In this document: piece by piece, positions 53,513 through 63,316 of the stretch | Position numbering within the stretch: position 1 is the first letter of the stretch | Layout of the letters: each line of letters begins with the position of its first letter | Origin: Rhodanobacter sp. 7MK24 | Lineage (GTDB): Bacteria; Pseudomonadota; Gammaproteobacteria; Xanthomonadales; Rhodanobacteraceae | Length of the DNA stretch: 64,000 nucleotides | Direction of reading: 5' to 3' | NCBI RefSeq assembly: GCF_014842995.1 | Contig: NZ_JACYXL010000006.1 | Span: 124,001-188,000, forward strand | The notes under the pieces: model-generated | Databases searched by the model: none | What the model was told of the DNA's origin: nothing | Seen by the model: the letters and a program-made list of their open reading frames with translations, nothing else | Program-made: the position numbers and the translations under genes

Positions 53513-53968
53513 TCAGGCAATCACGAACATCGGCTGGTCGAATTCGACCGACTGGCTGTTCTCGACCAGGATCGCCTGGATCGTGCCGGATACGTCGGCT
53601 TCGATCTGGTTGAACATCTTCATCGCCTCGATGATGCCCAACGTCTCGCCGGCCTTTACCTGCTGGCCGACCTTTGCCAGCGCCGGGGCGCCAGGCGTGG
53701 CGGAGGCATAGAAAGTGCCGACCATCGGCGCCTTCACTACGTGGCCGGCCGGCAGAGCGCTGGCGGCAGGTGCGGCTTCGGCGGCGGCGACTGGCGCGGG
53801 GGCCGCCGGAGCGGCGGCTACCGCGATCGGTGCCGGGGCAGCCAAGGCTACGCCGCCCTTGGGCACGCGCGACAGGCGCACGACTTCTTCGCCTTCCTTG
53901 ATTTCCAGTTCCGCGAGGTTGGATTCCTCGAGCAGGTCGATCAGCTTTTTGATCTTGCGCAGATCCAT
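53513..53968 (-). CDS. accB: biotin carboxyl carrier protein of acetyl-CoA carboxylase
   Basis: A 151-residue carrier. The N-terminal [20 protein letters not shown] is typical, a Pro/Ala-rich flexible linker (about 40-75) follows, and the biotinyl domain (about 76-151) has Lys117 in [12 protein letters not shown]. It is the first gene of accB-accC. A hairpin (GGCCGCCC/GGGCGGCC, 53989-54006) lies in the 58-nt spacer after aroQ. Confidence 0.97.
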   Translation of the reverse strand: MDLRKIKKLIDLLEESNLAELEIKEGEEVVRLSRVPKGGVALAAPAPIAVAAAPAAPAPVAAAEAAPAASALPAGHVVKAPMVGTFYASATPGAPALAKVGQQVKAGETLGIIEAMKMFNQIEADVSGTIQAILVENSQSVEFDQPMFVIA

Positions 53969-53988
53969 GGGATGGCCTTCATGTCATG

Positions 53989-54006
53989 GGCCGCCCTTGG
54001 GCGGCC
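53989..54006 (-). promoter_or_regulatory. hairpin in the accB leader
   Basis: GGCCGCCC and GGGCGGCC form an almost loopless dyad 21 nt before the accB start. It could separate aroQ from accBC or influence translation of accB. There is no T-run. Confidence 0.4.
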
Positions 54007-54026
54007 GGAAAGGAAAAGGGGCAGTT

Positions 54027-54470
54027 TCAGCGTGGCGCCAGCCGGGCGACGACAGCGTCCAGTGCCAGGCGGTAGCTGTCGGCGCCAAAGCCGCAGATCA
54101 CGCCGATCGCGATGTCCGCCAGGTACGAGTGGTGCCGGAACCGTTCGCGGGCGTGCACGTTGGACAGGTGCACCTCGATGAATGGGATCGCCACCGCAGC
54201 GAACGCATCGCGCAGCGCAATGCTGGTGTGGGTGAATGCGCCGGCGTTGCACAGGATCATCGCCACCTGCTCGTCGCGTGCCTGGTGCACACGGCCGATC
54301 AGTTCGTGCTCGGCGTTGGACTGGAACCATGCCAGTTCATGACCGGCGGCCTGCGCCTGCGCGGCCAGCCGGCCGTTGATGTCGGCCAGCGTGTCGCTGC
54401 CGTAGATGGTCGGCTCGCGTGCGCCCAGCAGGTTGAGATTGGGTCCGTGCAGGACCAGGATCTTGGCCAC
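54027..54470 (-). CDS. aroQ: type II 3-dehydroquinate dehydratase
   Basis: A 147-residue enzyme for the third step of the shikimate pathway. It has [21 protein letters not shown] at the N-terminus (lid Arg and catalytic Tyr region, in parts), [34 protein letters not shown] and [20 protein letters not shown] (catalytic His). Length and motifs are standard. It precedes accB in the operon-like run. Confidence 0.97.
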   Translation of the reverse strand: MAKILVLHGPNLNLLGAREPTIYGSDTLADINGRLAAQAQAAGHELAWFQSNAEHELIGRVHQARDEQVAMILCNAGAFTHTSIALRDAFAAVAIPFIEVHLSNVHARERFRHHSYLADIAIGVICGFGADSYRLALDAVVARLAPR

Positions 54471-54619
54471 GCCATGCCTTCGACGACGTCCGGACGACCC
54501 GGAACGGGGCGCAGTGTGCGCGCAGTTGCTGATGTTGTCCAGTTCGGCGCAGATCGGCGATGTTCAATGGAGAAGTGCGTCACTCACCGTGCGTTCGCGT
54601 ATGCGCGGGAGTGGCTCTT

Positions 54620-54675
54620 GCGGTCATGCCTGATCGCGAAGGTCAACTGGGTGGCCGTCCATGACCGTACTTTTC
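54620..54675. repeat. dispersed GCGGCCATGGATGG-type element, locus 4
   Basis: GCGGTCATGCCTGATCGCGA followed by AGGTCAACTGGGTGGCCGTC and CATGACCGTACTTTT. It aligns in the same orientation with the second copy of locus 1 over ~55 bp with about a dozen mismatches. It lies between aroQ and tlpA and touches the tlpA stop. Confidence 0.6.
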
Positions 54676-55201
54676 ACCTGAGCCATTGATCGAGCGTGGC
54701 GGCATCCAGCGGACCGCGATGCGTGGCGATCACGCATCCATTGGCGTCGATCAGCGCGCTATATGGAAGCATCTCGTCGTTGTCGCCCCATAACAGTGAT
54801 GTGCTTGGCGGTGCCATCCGGCCGAGCAGGACAGGGTAACGCACAGGATGATCGGCCAGAAAGGCACGAACATGCGCGGGATCATCCATGGCGATTCCCA
54901 GCACGATGCTACCGTTTTCGCCGAACTTGGCCTGGACGCGATCCAGCGCCGGCAGTTCATCCAGACAGGGCCCGCACCAGCTTGCCCAGAAATTCAGCAG
55001 CACGCGGCGGCCGCGGTAATCCGCCAGGGCATGGGGGCGGCCCTGCAGATCCGGCAGTTCAAGCCGGGGTGCTGGCTCGCCGGCCTGCGCCACTGTCACT
55101 CCGGCCGGCACATGCGCCAAGCGGCTCTCGTGTTGCAACCAGCCGCCAAGTGCTGCGGCCAGCACCGCCGCGACCAGGATGACGAGGTTGTCGCGGCTCA
55201 A
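54674..55201 (-). CDS. TlpA-family thiol:disulfide oxidoreductase
   Basis: A 175-residue periplasmic thioredoxin-like protein. An N-terminal membrane anchor (about 6-22) is followed by a TlpA domain with redox Cys76 and Cys79 (FWASWCGPCLDELPAL). No ATG is available near the start; TTG 55201 overlaps the dsbD stop as TTGA and is the only suitable start. It probably receives electrons from the adjacent DsbD and keeps periplasmic thiols reduced, for example for cytochrome c maturation. Confidence 0.88.
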   Translation of the reverse strand: MSRDNLVILVAAVLAAALGGWLQHESRLAHVPAGVTVAQAGEPAPRLELPDLQGRPHALADYRGRRVLLNFWASWCGPCLDELPALDRVQAKFGENGSIVLGIAMDDPAHVRAFLADHPVRYPVLLGRMAPPSTSLLWGDNDEMLPYSALIDANGCVIATHRGPLDAATLDQWLR

Positions 55202-57381
55202 TGCGCCGCCTCATCCAGTGCCCGCTGCACCAGCGCGGTGGTCAGCACCGTCGGCAGTTGGCGACCCTCGCCGCCGCCCTCCGGGAACACCACGTACAGC
55301 GGCACGCCCGGCGAATGGTAGTGCTGCAGGAAGGCGGTGATCGCCGGGTCCTCGTTGGTCCAGTCGCCCTTCATGTAGACCGCACCGTCGCGCTTGAGCG
55401 CGTCATGGAATGCAGTGCCATCCAGCACGGTGTGCTCGTTGGCCTTGCAGGTGATGCACCAGTCGGCGGTCATGTCCACGAACACGGGCGTGTTGGCGGC
55501 GCGTAGTTCGGCGAGCTTCGCCGAGCTGTACGGCACGGTGCCCTGCTGTGCCGTCGCGGCATTCGTCATGGGTGGCAACTGCACCAACAGATACAGCGGC
55601 GCGGCGGTCAGCACTACCAGCAGTGCGGTCAGCACGTGATGCAACAGGCCGCGCCCGCGGCTGCGCTCGAACCACCACAGCGCCAGCGCCAGCAGCACCA
55701 GGGTCACCAGCAGCAGCCCCACGGCGTCGGCGCCGCGCTGGTTGGCCAGCACCCAAGACAGCCACGCCGCCGTGAGATACATCGGGAAAGCCAACACCTG
55801 CTTCAGCGTTTCCATCCAGCGGCCGGGTTTCGGTAGCCAGCGCGCCAGTGCGGGGATGTAGGCAATGGCGAGGAAGGGCAGGGCCAGGCCCACGCCCAGC
55901 ATGAGGAAGACCAGCAACGCGTGCGCGGCTGGCGCGGCGAAGGCATAAGCCAACGCGCCACCCATGAAGGGGGCGGTGCAGGGGCTGGCCACCACCACGG
56001 CGAGCACGCCGGTGAAGAAGTCGCCGGCCACGCCGCCGCGATTGGCCAACGTGCTGCCCGTGTTGCCCAGCGAAGCGCCGAACTGCACCACGCCGGACAT
56101 CGACAAGCCCAGCGCGAAGATCACGCAGGCCAGCACCGCCACCAGCAGCGGCTGCTGCAGCTGCGTGCCCCAGCCCAGTGCATGGCCAGCCGAGCGCAAC
56201 ACGAGGATGCCGCCGCCCAGCGCAAGGAAGCTCGCCAATACGCCGACGGTGTAGGCCAGCGCATGACGGCGGCGCAGTGCAGGAGTTTCGCCGCCTTCCA
56301 GCAAACTCACCGCCTTGAGCGAGAGCACCGGCAGCACGCAGGGCATCAGGTTGAGGACGAGGCCGCCGCCCAGCGCCAGCAACAGCGCGACGAGCAAACT
56401 GCTCTGCAACGGACCAGAGGGTGTGCTTGTGCCGGATGTAGTAACGCCTTCGACCGCCGCACCGCTGGCGAGGTCGAGGGTGGCGTCGCGCGTCATCAGC
56501 GGATAGCAGACGCCGCCGTCCTTGCAGCCGAGGAAGCTTGCTTCCAGCGTCACTTGCTTGTGGCCAGCGGTATCGCCTTCGATGGCTACCGGTAACGCGA
56601 GGTCGCCGAAGTACACCGTCACCGTGCCAAGCTGCGCGTCCTGATGCTGCACGCCGCCCGCTGGCCACGCGGGTGTGGCCAGCGTCAGGCCATTGGCGTC
56701 CTTGAGCTTGAGCGAGATGTGGTTTTGGTAGACGTAGTAATCCTTCGGCATCGTCCAGCGCAGCAGCAGGTGGTGTGCGTCCTGCGCCAGTGCGGAGAAC
56801 TTGAAGGCTTGCTCTTGCGGCAGTGGATCGGACGAGGTGTCGTTCCCGTTTTCTCCGATCTGCTGCAATGCGTTGCCCAGCGAGGTGCCCGCGGCAGGCG
56901 TCGGGGCGGTAGCAGGTAATGGCAGGTCAAGCTGCTCGGTATGCGGGGGATAGCAGATCTTCGGCTCCACTTCGTGGCAACCCTGGTACTGCACGCTGAG
57001 CACGAGATGGGTGGTGCCTGGTGCCACCGTATAGGGAATGCTGGCGTCGACGGCGTGGTGGTAGGTCTCGACCGGGCCGAGATAGGGGTCGACGTGCTTT
57101 TCGCCAGGCGGCAGCTGCGCTTCGCCCAGCGTGATGCCCGGGCCGGCGGTGAACTTCATGCGGCCGCGATAGAGGTAGTAGTCCTGCGCGATGACCCAGT
57201 GCAGCTTGAGCGTGCCGGGCGTGCTGGCATCGGTGCTGAGCTTGTAGGCCTCGGTCACCGGCAGGATGTTGTCTTCCTGTGTCTGCGCAAACACGGCAGG
57301 CGCCAGCATGCACCCCAGGCCAAGCAGCAGGAGGGCCAGAATCGGCAGTCGGGCGGCCATGCGGCTGATGATGAAGCGCAT
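55198..57381 (-). CDS. dsbD: thiol:disulfide interchange protein DsbD
   Basis: A 727-residue inner-membrane protein that carries electrons from cytoplasmic thioredoxin to the periplasm. It has a signal peptide (about 1-31), two DsbD-alpha-like domains in tandem (about 35-155 and 175-305), an eight-helix CcdA-like membrane domain (about 325-585, with LNLMPCVLPVLSLK and VASPCTAPFMGG) and a C-terminal thioredoxin domain with ADWCITCKANE. The second alpha-like domain makes it longer than E. coli DsbD (565 aa). It is coupled to tlpA by a TTGA overlap. ATG 57381 gives the signal peptide. Confidence 0.94.
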   Translation of the reverse strand: MRFIISRMAARLPILALLLLGLGCMLAPAVFAQTQEDNILPVTEAYKLSTDASTPGTLKLHWVIAQDYYLYRGRMKFTAGPGITLGEAQLPPGEKHVDPYLGPVETYHHAVDASIPYTVAPGTTHLVLSVQYQGCHEVEPKICYPPHTEQLDLPLPATAPTPAAGTSLGNALQQIGENGNDTSSDPLPQEQAFKFSALAQDAHHLLLRWTMPKDYYVYQNHISLKLKDANGLTLATPAWPAGGVQHQDAQLGTVTVYFGDLALPVAIEGDTAGHKQVTLEASFLGCKDGGVCYPLMTRDATLDLASGAAVEGVTTSGTSTPSGPLQSSLLVALLLALGGGLVLNLMPCVLPVLSLKAVSLLEGGETPALRRRHALAYTVGVLASFLALGGGILVLRSAGHALGWGTQLQQPLLVAVLACVIFALGLSMSGVVQFGASLGNTGSTLANRGGVAGDFFTGVLAVVVASPCTAPFMGGALAYAFAAPAAHALLVFLMLGVGLALPFLAIAYIPALARWLPKPGRWMETLKQVLAFPMYLTAAWLSWVLANQRGADAVGLLLVTLVLLALALWWFERSRGRGLLHHVLTALLVVLTAAPLYLLVQLPPMTNAATAQQGTVPYSSAKLAELRAANTPVFVDMTADWCITCKANEHTVLDGTAFHDALKRDGAVYMKGDWTNEDPAITAFLQHYHSPGVPLYVVFPEGGGEGRQLPTVLTTALVQRALDEAAH

Positions 57382-57451
57382 CGTGATTCCAGATGTGCAG
57401 CGGGGAAAGCCATTATGGATCATGCAGAGCGGGCTTCCGCGCGCTGCGGCT

Positions 57452-58348
57452 TCATGTCTCCCCGGTGGCCAGCGCAGGAGCCTTGCGGCGCGCGCGGACC
57501 AGCCCGGTGGTGAGCGCCGTGCCCAGCAGCACCACCGCGCAACCGCCAAGCATGCGGGCACTCACCGGTTCGCCCAGCAGGAGCGCGCCCCAGAGCACGC
57601 CAAACGCCGGTATCAGATAAGGAATGACCATGATCCGTACCGCGCCGACCCGCGCCAGCACCCAGAAGAACAGCACATAGGCCAGCGCGGTGCACAGCAC
57701 GGCCAGCCCGGCTGCCGCGAGCCAGGCCTGCGGCGGCGGAGCCTGCACGGGCCAGAACAGCACCGTTGGCGGGAGCAGCAGGAGTGCGGCGACCATATGG
57801 CTCCCGACTGTCACCACCAGCGGCGTCACTTTGGCCAGGCGCAGGTGCGTGTAGTGCACCACGTAGCCGTACAGCGCGGTGGCCGCCACGCCGGCGAGCA
57901 GCGCCGCGCCCGCGCCCGGCCCCAGCGCGAGGCTGCCCTCGGCCAGCCAGACCACGCCGGCAAAGCCGACCACCAGGCCGGCGCTGCGCCAGGCGTCCAG
58001 CCGTTGGCCCAGCCACAGCCAACCGACCAGGGCGGCGAACATGGGCGTCATGCCGTCGATGATCGAAGCCGTCCCCGCGGGCAGGCTGCGGGTGGCGAAG
58101 GTAAACAGCGCGAAGGGCAGTGCCGAATTCGTCAAGCCGACGACAGCGATCGGCCACCAGTGCGCGCGCCATTCCGCCCGGCGCTGGCGCGAGGCCAGCA
58201 GGGGCAGGAAGCACAGCGCCGCGCCGATGGCGCGCAGGCCCGCCAGCGGCAGCGCGCCGAAGGCGCTGGCACCCATCCGCATGAACAGGAACGAGCCACC
58301 CCACAGGGCGCCCAGCGACAGCAATACGGCGTAGTCGGTCTTCTTCAT
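57452..58348 (-). CDS. EamA-family (DMT) transporter
   Basis: A 298-residue inner-membrane protein with ten predicted helices and two EamA domains. The first helix has YAVLLSLGALWGGSFLFMRM and the second repeat includes VGAVRIMVIPYLIPAFGVLW. It probably exports a metabolite or amino acid; the substrate is unknown. ATG 58348 (MKKTDYAV) is chosen over an upstream in-frame ATG at 58405 that would add a non-membrane extension. It lies between cutA and dsbD on the same strand. Confidence 0.9.
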   Translation of the reverse strand: MKKTDYAVLLSLGALWGGSFLFMRMGASAFGALPLAGLRAIGAALCFLPLLASRQRRAEWRAHWWPIAVVGLTNSALPFALFTFATRSLPAGTASIIDGMTPMFAALVGWLWLGQRLDAWRSAGLVVGFAGVVWLAEGSLALGPGAGAALLAGVAATALYGYVVHYTHLRLAKVTPLVVTVGSHMVAALLLLPPTVLFWPVQAPPPQAWLAAAGLAVLCTALAYVLFFWVLARVGAVRIMVIPYLIPAFGVLWGALLLGEPVSARMLGGCAVVLLGTALTTGLVRARRKAPALATGET

Positions 58349-58411
58349 CAGGGTTGGGTCGGGATGGCTGGGAGATGGCCGAAGTCTGCCGGGTGCAGCT
58401 GACAAGGGCTG

Positions 58412-58741
58412 TCAGCAGTCTTCGGTCGCGCCATGCACCCAGTCCAGATAGGCCGCGTGGCCACGGTCGACCGGCAGCGCGATCAGTTCTGGTAACTCGT
58501 AGGGATGCAGTTCCAGCAGCCGCGCTTTGAGCGCGTCAAAGCGTGCGACGGTGGTCTTGATGAGCAGCAGCTCCTCGCCGTCGGTGTTCACTTCTCCCTG
58601 CCAGCGGTAGGTGGAAAGCACCCCCGGCACGCGGTTGACGCAGGCGGCCAGCCGTTCCCCCACCAGTGCCTCCGCCAGCTTTTGCGCGCTGACAGCGTCG
58701 GGGCAGGTGCACAGGCAGAGCAGGATTTCGGGGGCGGTCAT
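58412..58741 (-). CDS. cutA: divalent-cation tolerance protein CutA
   Basis: A 109-residue trimeric protein of the CutA1 family. It has LLCLCTCPDAVSAQKLAEAL, LAACVNRVPGVLSTYRWQGE and ELLLIKTTVARFDALKARL, then HPYELPELIALPVDRG. It was first linked to copper tolerance, but the molecular role is unsettled. ATG 58741 gives the normal family length. Confidence 0.95.
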   Translation of the reverse strand: MTAPEILLCLCTCPDAVSAQKLAEALVGERLAACVNRVPGVLSTYRWQGEVNTDGEELLLIKTTVARFDALKARLLELHPYELPELIALPVDRGHAAYLDWVHGATEDC

Positions 58742-58870
58742 GGCGGCGGGCGACGGATCGGACAATGCACGGTAGCAGAGGCCTCTTGAAACCCGCGCCT
58801 GTCCGCCCCATCCGCTGTTCCAAGGCTTGTACCTGCCGATCCGGGCCCGCCACCACTTGCGGGTGAGGGG

Positions 58871-58912
58871 CTTGAATCGCCAGAATTGGCACTCATCTTC
58901 GTCGAGTGCTAA
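58871..58912 (+). promoter_or_regulatory. CIRCE operator and possible sigma-32 promoter of groESL
   Basis: TTGGCACTC (58886-58894), nine bases, then GAGTGCTAA (58904-58912): the HrcA-binding CIRCE element with one mismatch to TTAGCACTC-N9-GAGTGCTAA. It lies 66 nt before the groES ATG. CTTGAA at 58871-58876 followed 14 nt later by ACTCAT could be a heat-shock (sigma-32) promoter overlapping it. HrcA repression of groESL is established for such elements; here it is inferred. Confidence 0.9.
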
Positions 58913-58978
58913 CAGCAGGCCACGAGCCAGCCTGTCAGTCCTCAACTCTTTTCATCACCAAAAGCTTGGGAGCCACCC

Positions 58979-59272
58979 ATGAGCAAACTGCGTCCGCTGC
59001 ACGACCGCGTCATCGTCAAGCGCCTGGAAGAGGAGCGCGTCTCCGCCGGCGGCATCGTCATCCCCGACAGCGCCACCGAGAAGCCCACCCGCGGCAAGGT
59101 GATCGCCGCCGGTACCGGCCGCATCCTGGAAGACGGCAACGTCCGCCCGATGAGCCTGAAAGAAGGCGACGTGGTGCTGTTCGGCAAGTACGCCGGCCAG
59201 GAAATCAAGATCGACGGCGAAGAGCTGGTCTTCCTGAAGGAAGACGACATCGTGGCGGTGATCGAGGGCTGA
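58979..59272 (+). CDS. groES: co-chaperonin GroES
   Basis: A 97-residue GroES. It has [38 protein letters not shown], the mobile loop and [18 protein letters not shown] at the end. It caps GroEL and encloses the folding chamber. ATG 58979 is correctly spaced from GGGAG. A CIRCE operator lies upstream; groEL follows after 101 nt. Confidence 0.98.
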   Translation: MSKLRPLHDRVIVKRLEEERVSAGGIVIPDSATEKPTRGKVIAAGTGRILEDGNVRPMSLKEGDVVLFGKYAGQEIKIDGEELVFLKEDDIVAVIEG

Positions 59273-59361
59273 GCGCGCCCATCGCGCTCGCCCGTTGTCT
59301 AGAGCTTGCTTCGGCAACGCTTTCGAAACGACAGACCCTTTCCTTATTTCAAAATTTTTGA

Positions 59362-61017
<1,656 letters not shown>

Positions 61018-61104
61018 TGCCCTCGTCCGCGCCATCGTCCCCGATGGCGCGGATCAGACAGCGGCCGTCCTGGCTGCACTGCTCAGGAAGGGCAGCGCGA
61101 TACG

Positions 61105-61131
61105 AAAAACCCGCCTTCCCGGCGGGTTTTT
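61105..61131 (+). terminator. bidirectional rho-independent terminator after groEL
   Basis: AAAAACCCGCC-TTCCC-GGCGGGTTTTT: a GC stem flanked by A and T runs. It ends groESL on the plus strand and can also end the minus-strand LTA-synthase-like gene, whose stop lies 80 nt away. Confidence 0.92.
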
Positions 61132-61210
61132 CTTTGGATTGACTCGATGGCCTGCGCGGGATGGCGACTGCGGCGTAGTTGCGCCGGGCAAGCCTCACTC
61201 AGACCGAATC

Positions 61211-63118
61211 TCAATGCGCAGTCTGCGCTCCGCTGCCAGTCGCCGGCACGGTTGCCACCGGGGTCGGGCTGGTCGCGGCGGCTGGCGTCGGCGCAGGCGA
61301 TGCTCCCAATGCCTTTGCCAGCAATGGCTGCAGCTTGCGGCTCATCCGCAACTGCTCGACGCTGGCCATGGACTGATCCAACTGCCGGGTCGCGTCGTCT
61401 TCGTCGGGTTGCGGGGCGCCGGGAGCGCGGGTGAGTGCGGCGAGTTGCGGGCCGAGTTGCTGGGTAAGCGCGTAGTAGGCGTCGTCGTGGATGCCGGCGG
61501 CGGTGAGCAACAGGCCGGGCATCAGCCACGCGGCCGTGTCCTCGTGCACGGGCGGAGCCGTGGTGCTGCGCGGATCGACCAGCAGCCATGTGCCAGGTTG
61601 CGCGAGCATGTCGCCGCCGTCGACGAAGCCGTCCGTGCGATAGACGTCGGTGAGCGCGGGCAAGTGGTCGCCGTAGAACAACAGCAAGGCAGGGCGCTGG
61701 CGCTTGGCGAGCGCCGCCGCGAGACGTCCCAGTTCCTGGTCGGCGTGCTGCATGTGGTAGATGTAGTTCTGCAGCGCGATCTTGTCCTTGCCCTCGATGC
61801 CAGCGGGCACCGCGATGGCGTCGCGCTCGGCGATGTTTTTCGGATCCACGTCGTAAGGGCCGTGCGCCTCGATGCTGATGGCGAAGATGAATTGCGGCGG
61901 CCCGTTGTCCTTGAGCTGGCTCAGGATCTCGTCGGTCATCGCGCTGTCGGCCATGTACTTGCCGTCGTTCGGCGCGTCGCGCGGAAAGTCGGCCTGCGAC
62001 ACGAAGCGTTGGAAGCCCAATGCCTTGAACGCGGTATTGCGGTTCCAGAAGGTTGGATCGTTGCCGTGCACCGCCACCGTTTCGTAGCCGTGCTCGTCGA
62101 GCACATGGACGAGGCTCGGTACCTGCTTGCGGCCCATCTGCAGGTAGGGAAACTGCAGGTTGTCGAAGTAACGCAACGACAGCCCGGTGAGCATCTCGAA
62201 TTCGGTACGGATGGTGCCGCCGCCGAAGGTGGGCACGTGCAGCGCGCCACTGGTGCCGTGCGCCGCGAGCTGGCGAAGGTTGGGCGTGAGGTCGCTGTGC
62301 GCGTAGCCGTTGGTGGTGCTGGGATCGAAGAACGATTCGCTCTGGATCACCACGATGTCGGGCAGCACGGCGGCATTTGGCATGCCGATGCGTTGGCGCA
62401 GCGCATGGACGGACTGGCTGATCAGTTGCTCGGCCACCACGCTGTTGGGTTTGGGTTTGTGCAGGTTGTACTGCAGGTCGAACATCACCAGTTCGCTGAA
62501 CAGGCCGGCATGGTCGCGGGTCGATGCGGCCGACCATGGCTCCATCCAGAGCACATGCCCGTTGTAGACCTTCGCCCAGCCGATCCAGCCGGCGAGCAGG
62601 CTGCCGAGCAACAGCGCCAGTGCCCCACCCGCCGCGAGGCGCTTGCCACCGGTACGGCGCTCGAACAATGGCGGTTCCAACCGCCATGCTGCCACCAGCA
62701 CCAGCACGGCCACGACCATCACCAGGTACGGCCATGGGCTGTGCGGCAGGTAGCCGGCGAGAAGATGCGCGCCACCCTTGCGCAACTGGCCCACCATGCG
62801 GAAATCCGCCGGCAGCAGCGGGGTGCCGAGATTCGCCATCTTCAGCCTGTTGATGCCGTAGACCAGCACCTCCAGCAGGTAGGCCAGCCCAAACGACAAC
62901 AGCAGACGACGCGTCGTCACCAGCAACAGGCCGACAACCAGCAGACCGGGCCACGCATTCGCGAACAAGAAGCGCGGCTGATCCAGGATGCGCAGCGGCA
63001 AGACGCCCTGGCCGCCGTCGAGCAGGCCGGTGAGCAGCACGAACAGCAGCGCCATCGCCAGCACCACGACGATGCGCAGAATCATGCGGCGAAGGACGGG
63101 GGCGGCGGATGAGGTCAT
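61211..63118 (-). CDS. LTA synthase-family phosphoglycerol transferase-like protein
   Basis: A 635-residue inner-membrane protein. Several N-terminal helices (about 15-205) are followed by a periplasmic sulfatase-fold domain (about 275-560). The metal-site motif is PDIVVIQSESFFDPS, the probable catalytic Thr is in FGGGTIRTEFEMLTGLSL, and LLLFYGDHLPALTDVYR and AHGPYD complete the fold. Relatives transfer phosphoglycerol or phosphoethanolamine groups, as MdoB/OpgB does for periplasmic glucans. The C-terminal ~75 residues are Ala/Pro-rich. ATG 63118 (MTSSAAPV) is chosen; a second ATG lies 12 codons later. Confidence 0.88.
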   Translation of the reverse strand: MTSSAAPVLRRMILRIVVVLAMALLFVLLTGLLDGGQGVLPLRILDQPRFLFANAWPGLLVVGLLLVTTRRLLLSFGLAYLLEVLVYGINRLKMANLGTPLLPADFRMVGQLRKGGAHLLAGYLPHSPWPYLVMVVAVLVLVAAWRLEPPLFERRTGGKRLAAGGALALLLGSLLAGWIGWAKVYNGHVLWMEPWSAASTRDHAGLFSELVMFDLQYNLHKPKPNSVVAEQLISQSVHALRQRIGMPNAAVLPDIVVIQSESFFDPSTTNGYAHSDLTPNLRQLAAHGTSGALHVPTFGGGTIRTEFEMLTGLSLRYFDNLQFPYLQMGRKQVPSLVHVLDEHGYETVAVHGNDPTFWNRNTAFKALGFQRFVSQADFPRDAPNDGKYMADSAMTDEILSQLKDNGPPQFIFAISIEAHGPYDVDPKNIAERDAIAVPAGIEGKDKIALQNYIYHMQHADQELGRLAAALAKRQRPALLLFYGDHLPALTDVYRTDGFVDGGDMLAQPGTWLLVDPRSTTAPPVHEDTAAWLMPGLLLTAAGIHDDAYYALTQQLGPQLAALTRAPGAPQPDEDDATRQLDQSMASVEQLRMSRKLQPLLAKALGASPAPTPAAATSPTPVATVPATGSGAQTAH

Positions 63119-63316
63119 GGCTGAATCGCGGACTCGGTTGTCATGGAGCGGGTGGTTTGTGAGAGCGAGCGATTTTCGCAGCCAGGGGCAGGACCGCAAC
63201 AAAAAGGTAATGGGGACGACATGAATCGATTGTTGCCCGGGAACGTCTTCGCGCAACGTGCCGAGGCGGCAGACCGTGTACCGGCACGCTCGCCTTCGCT
63301 GCGGCACAATTCAGGG

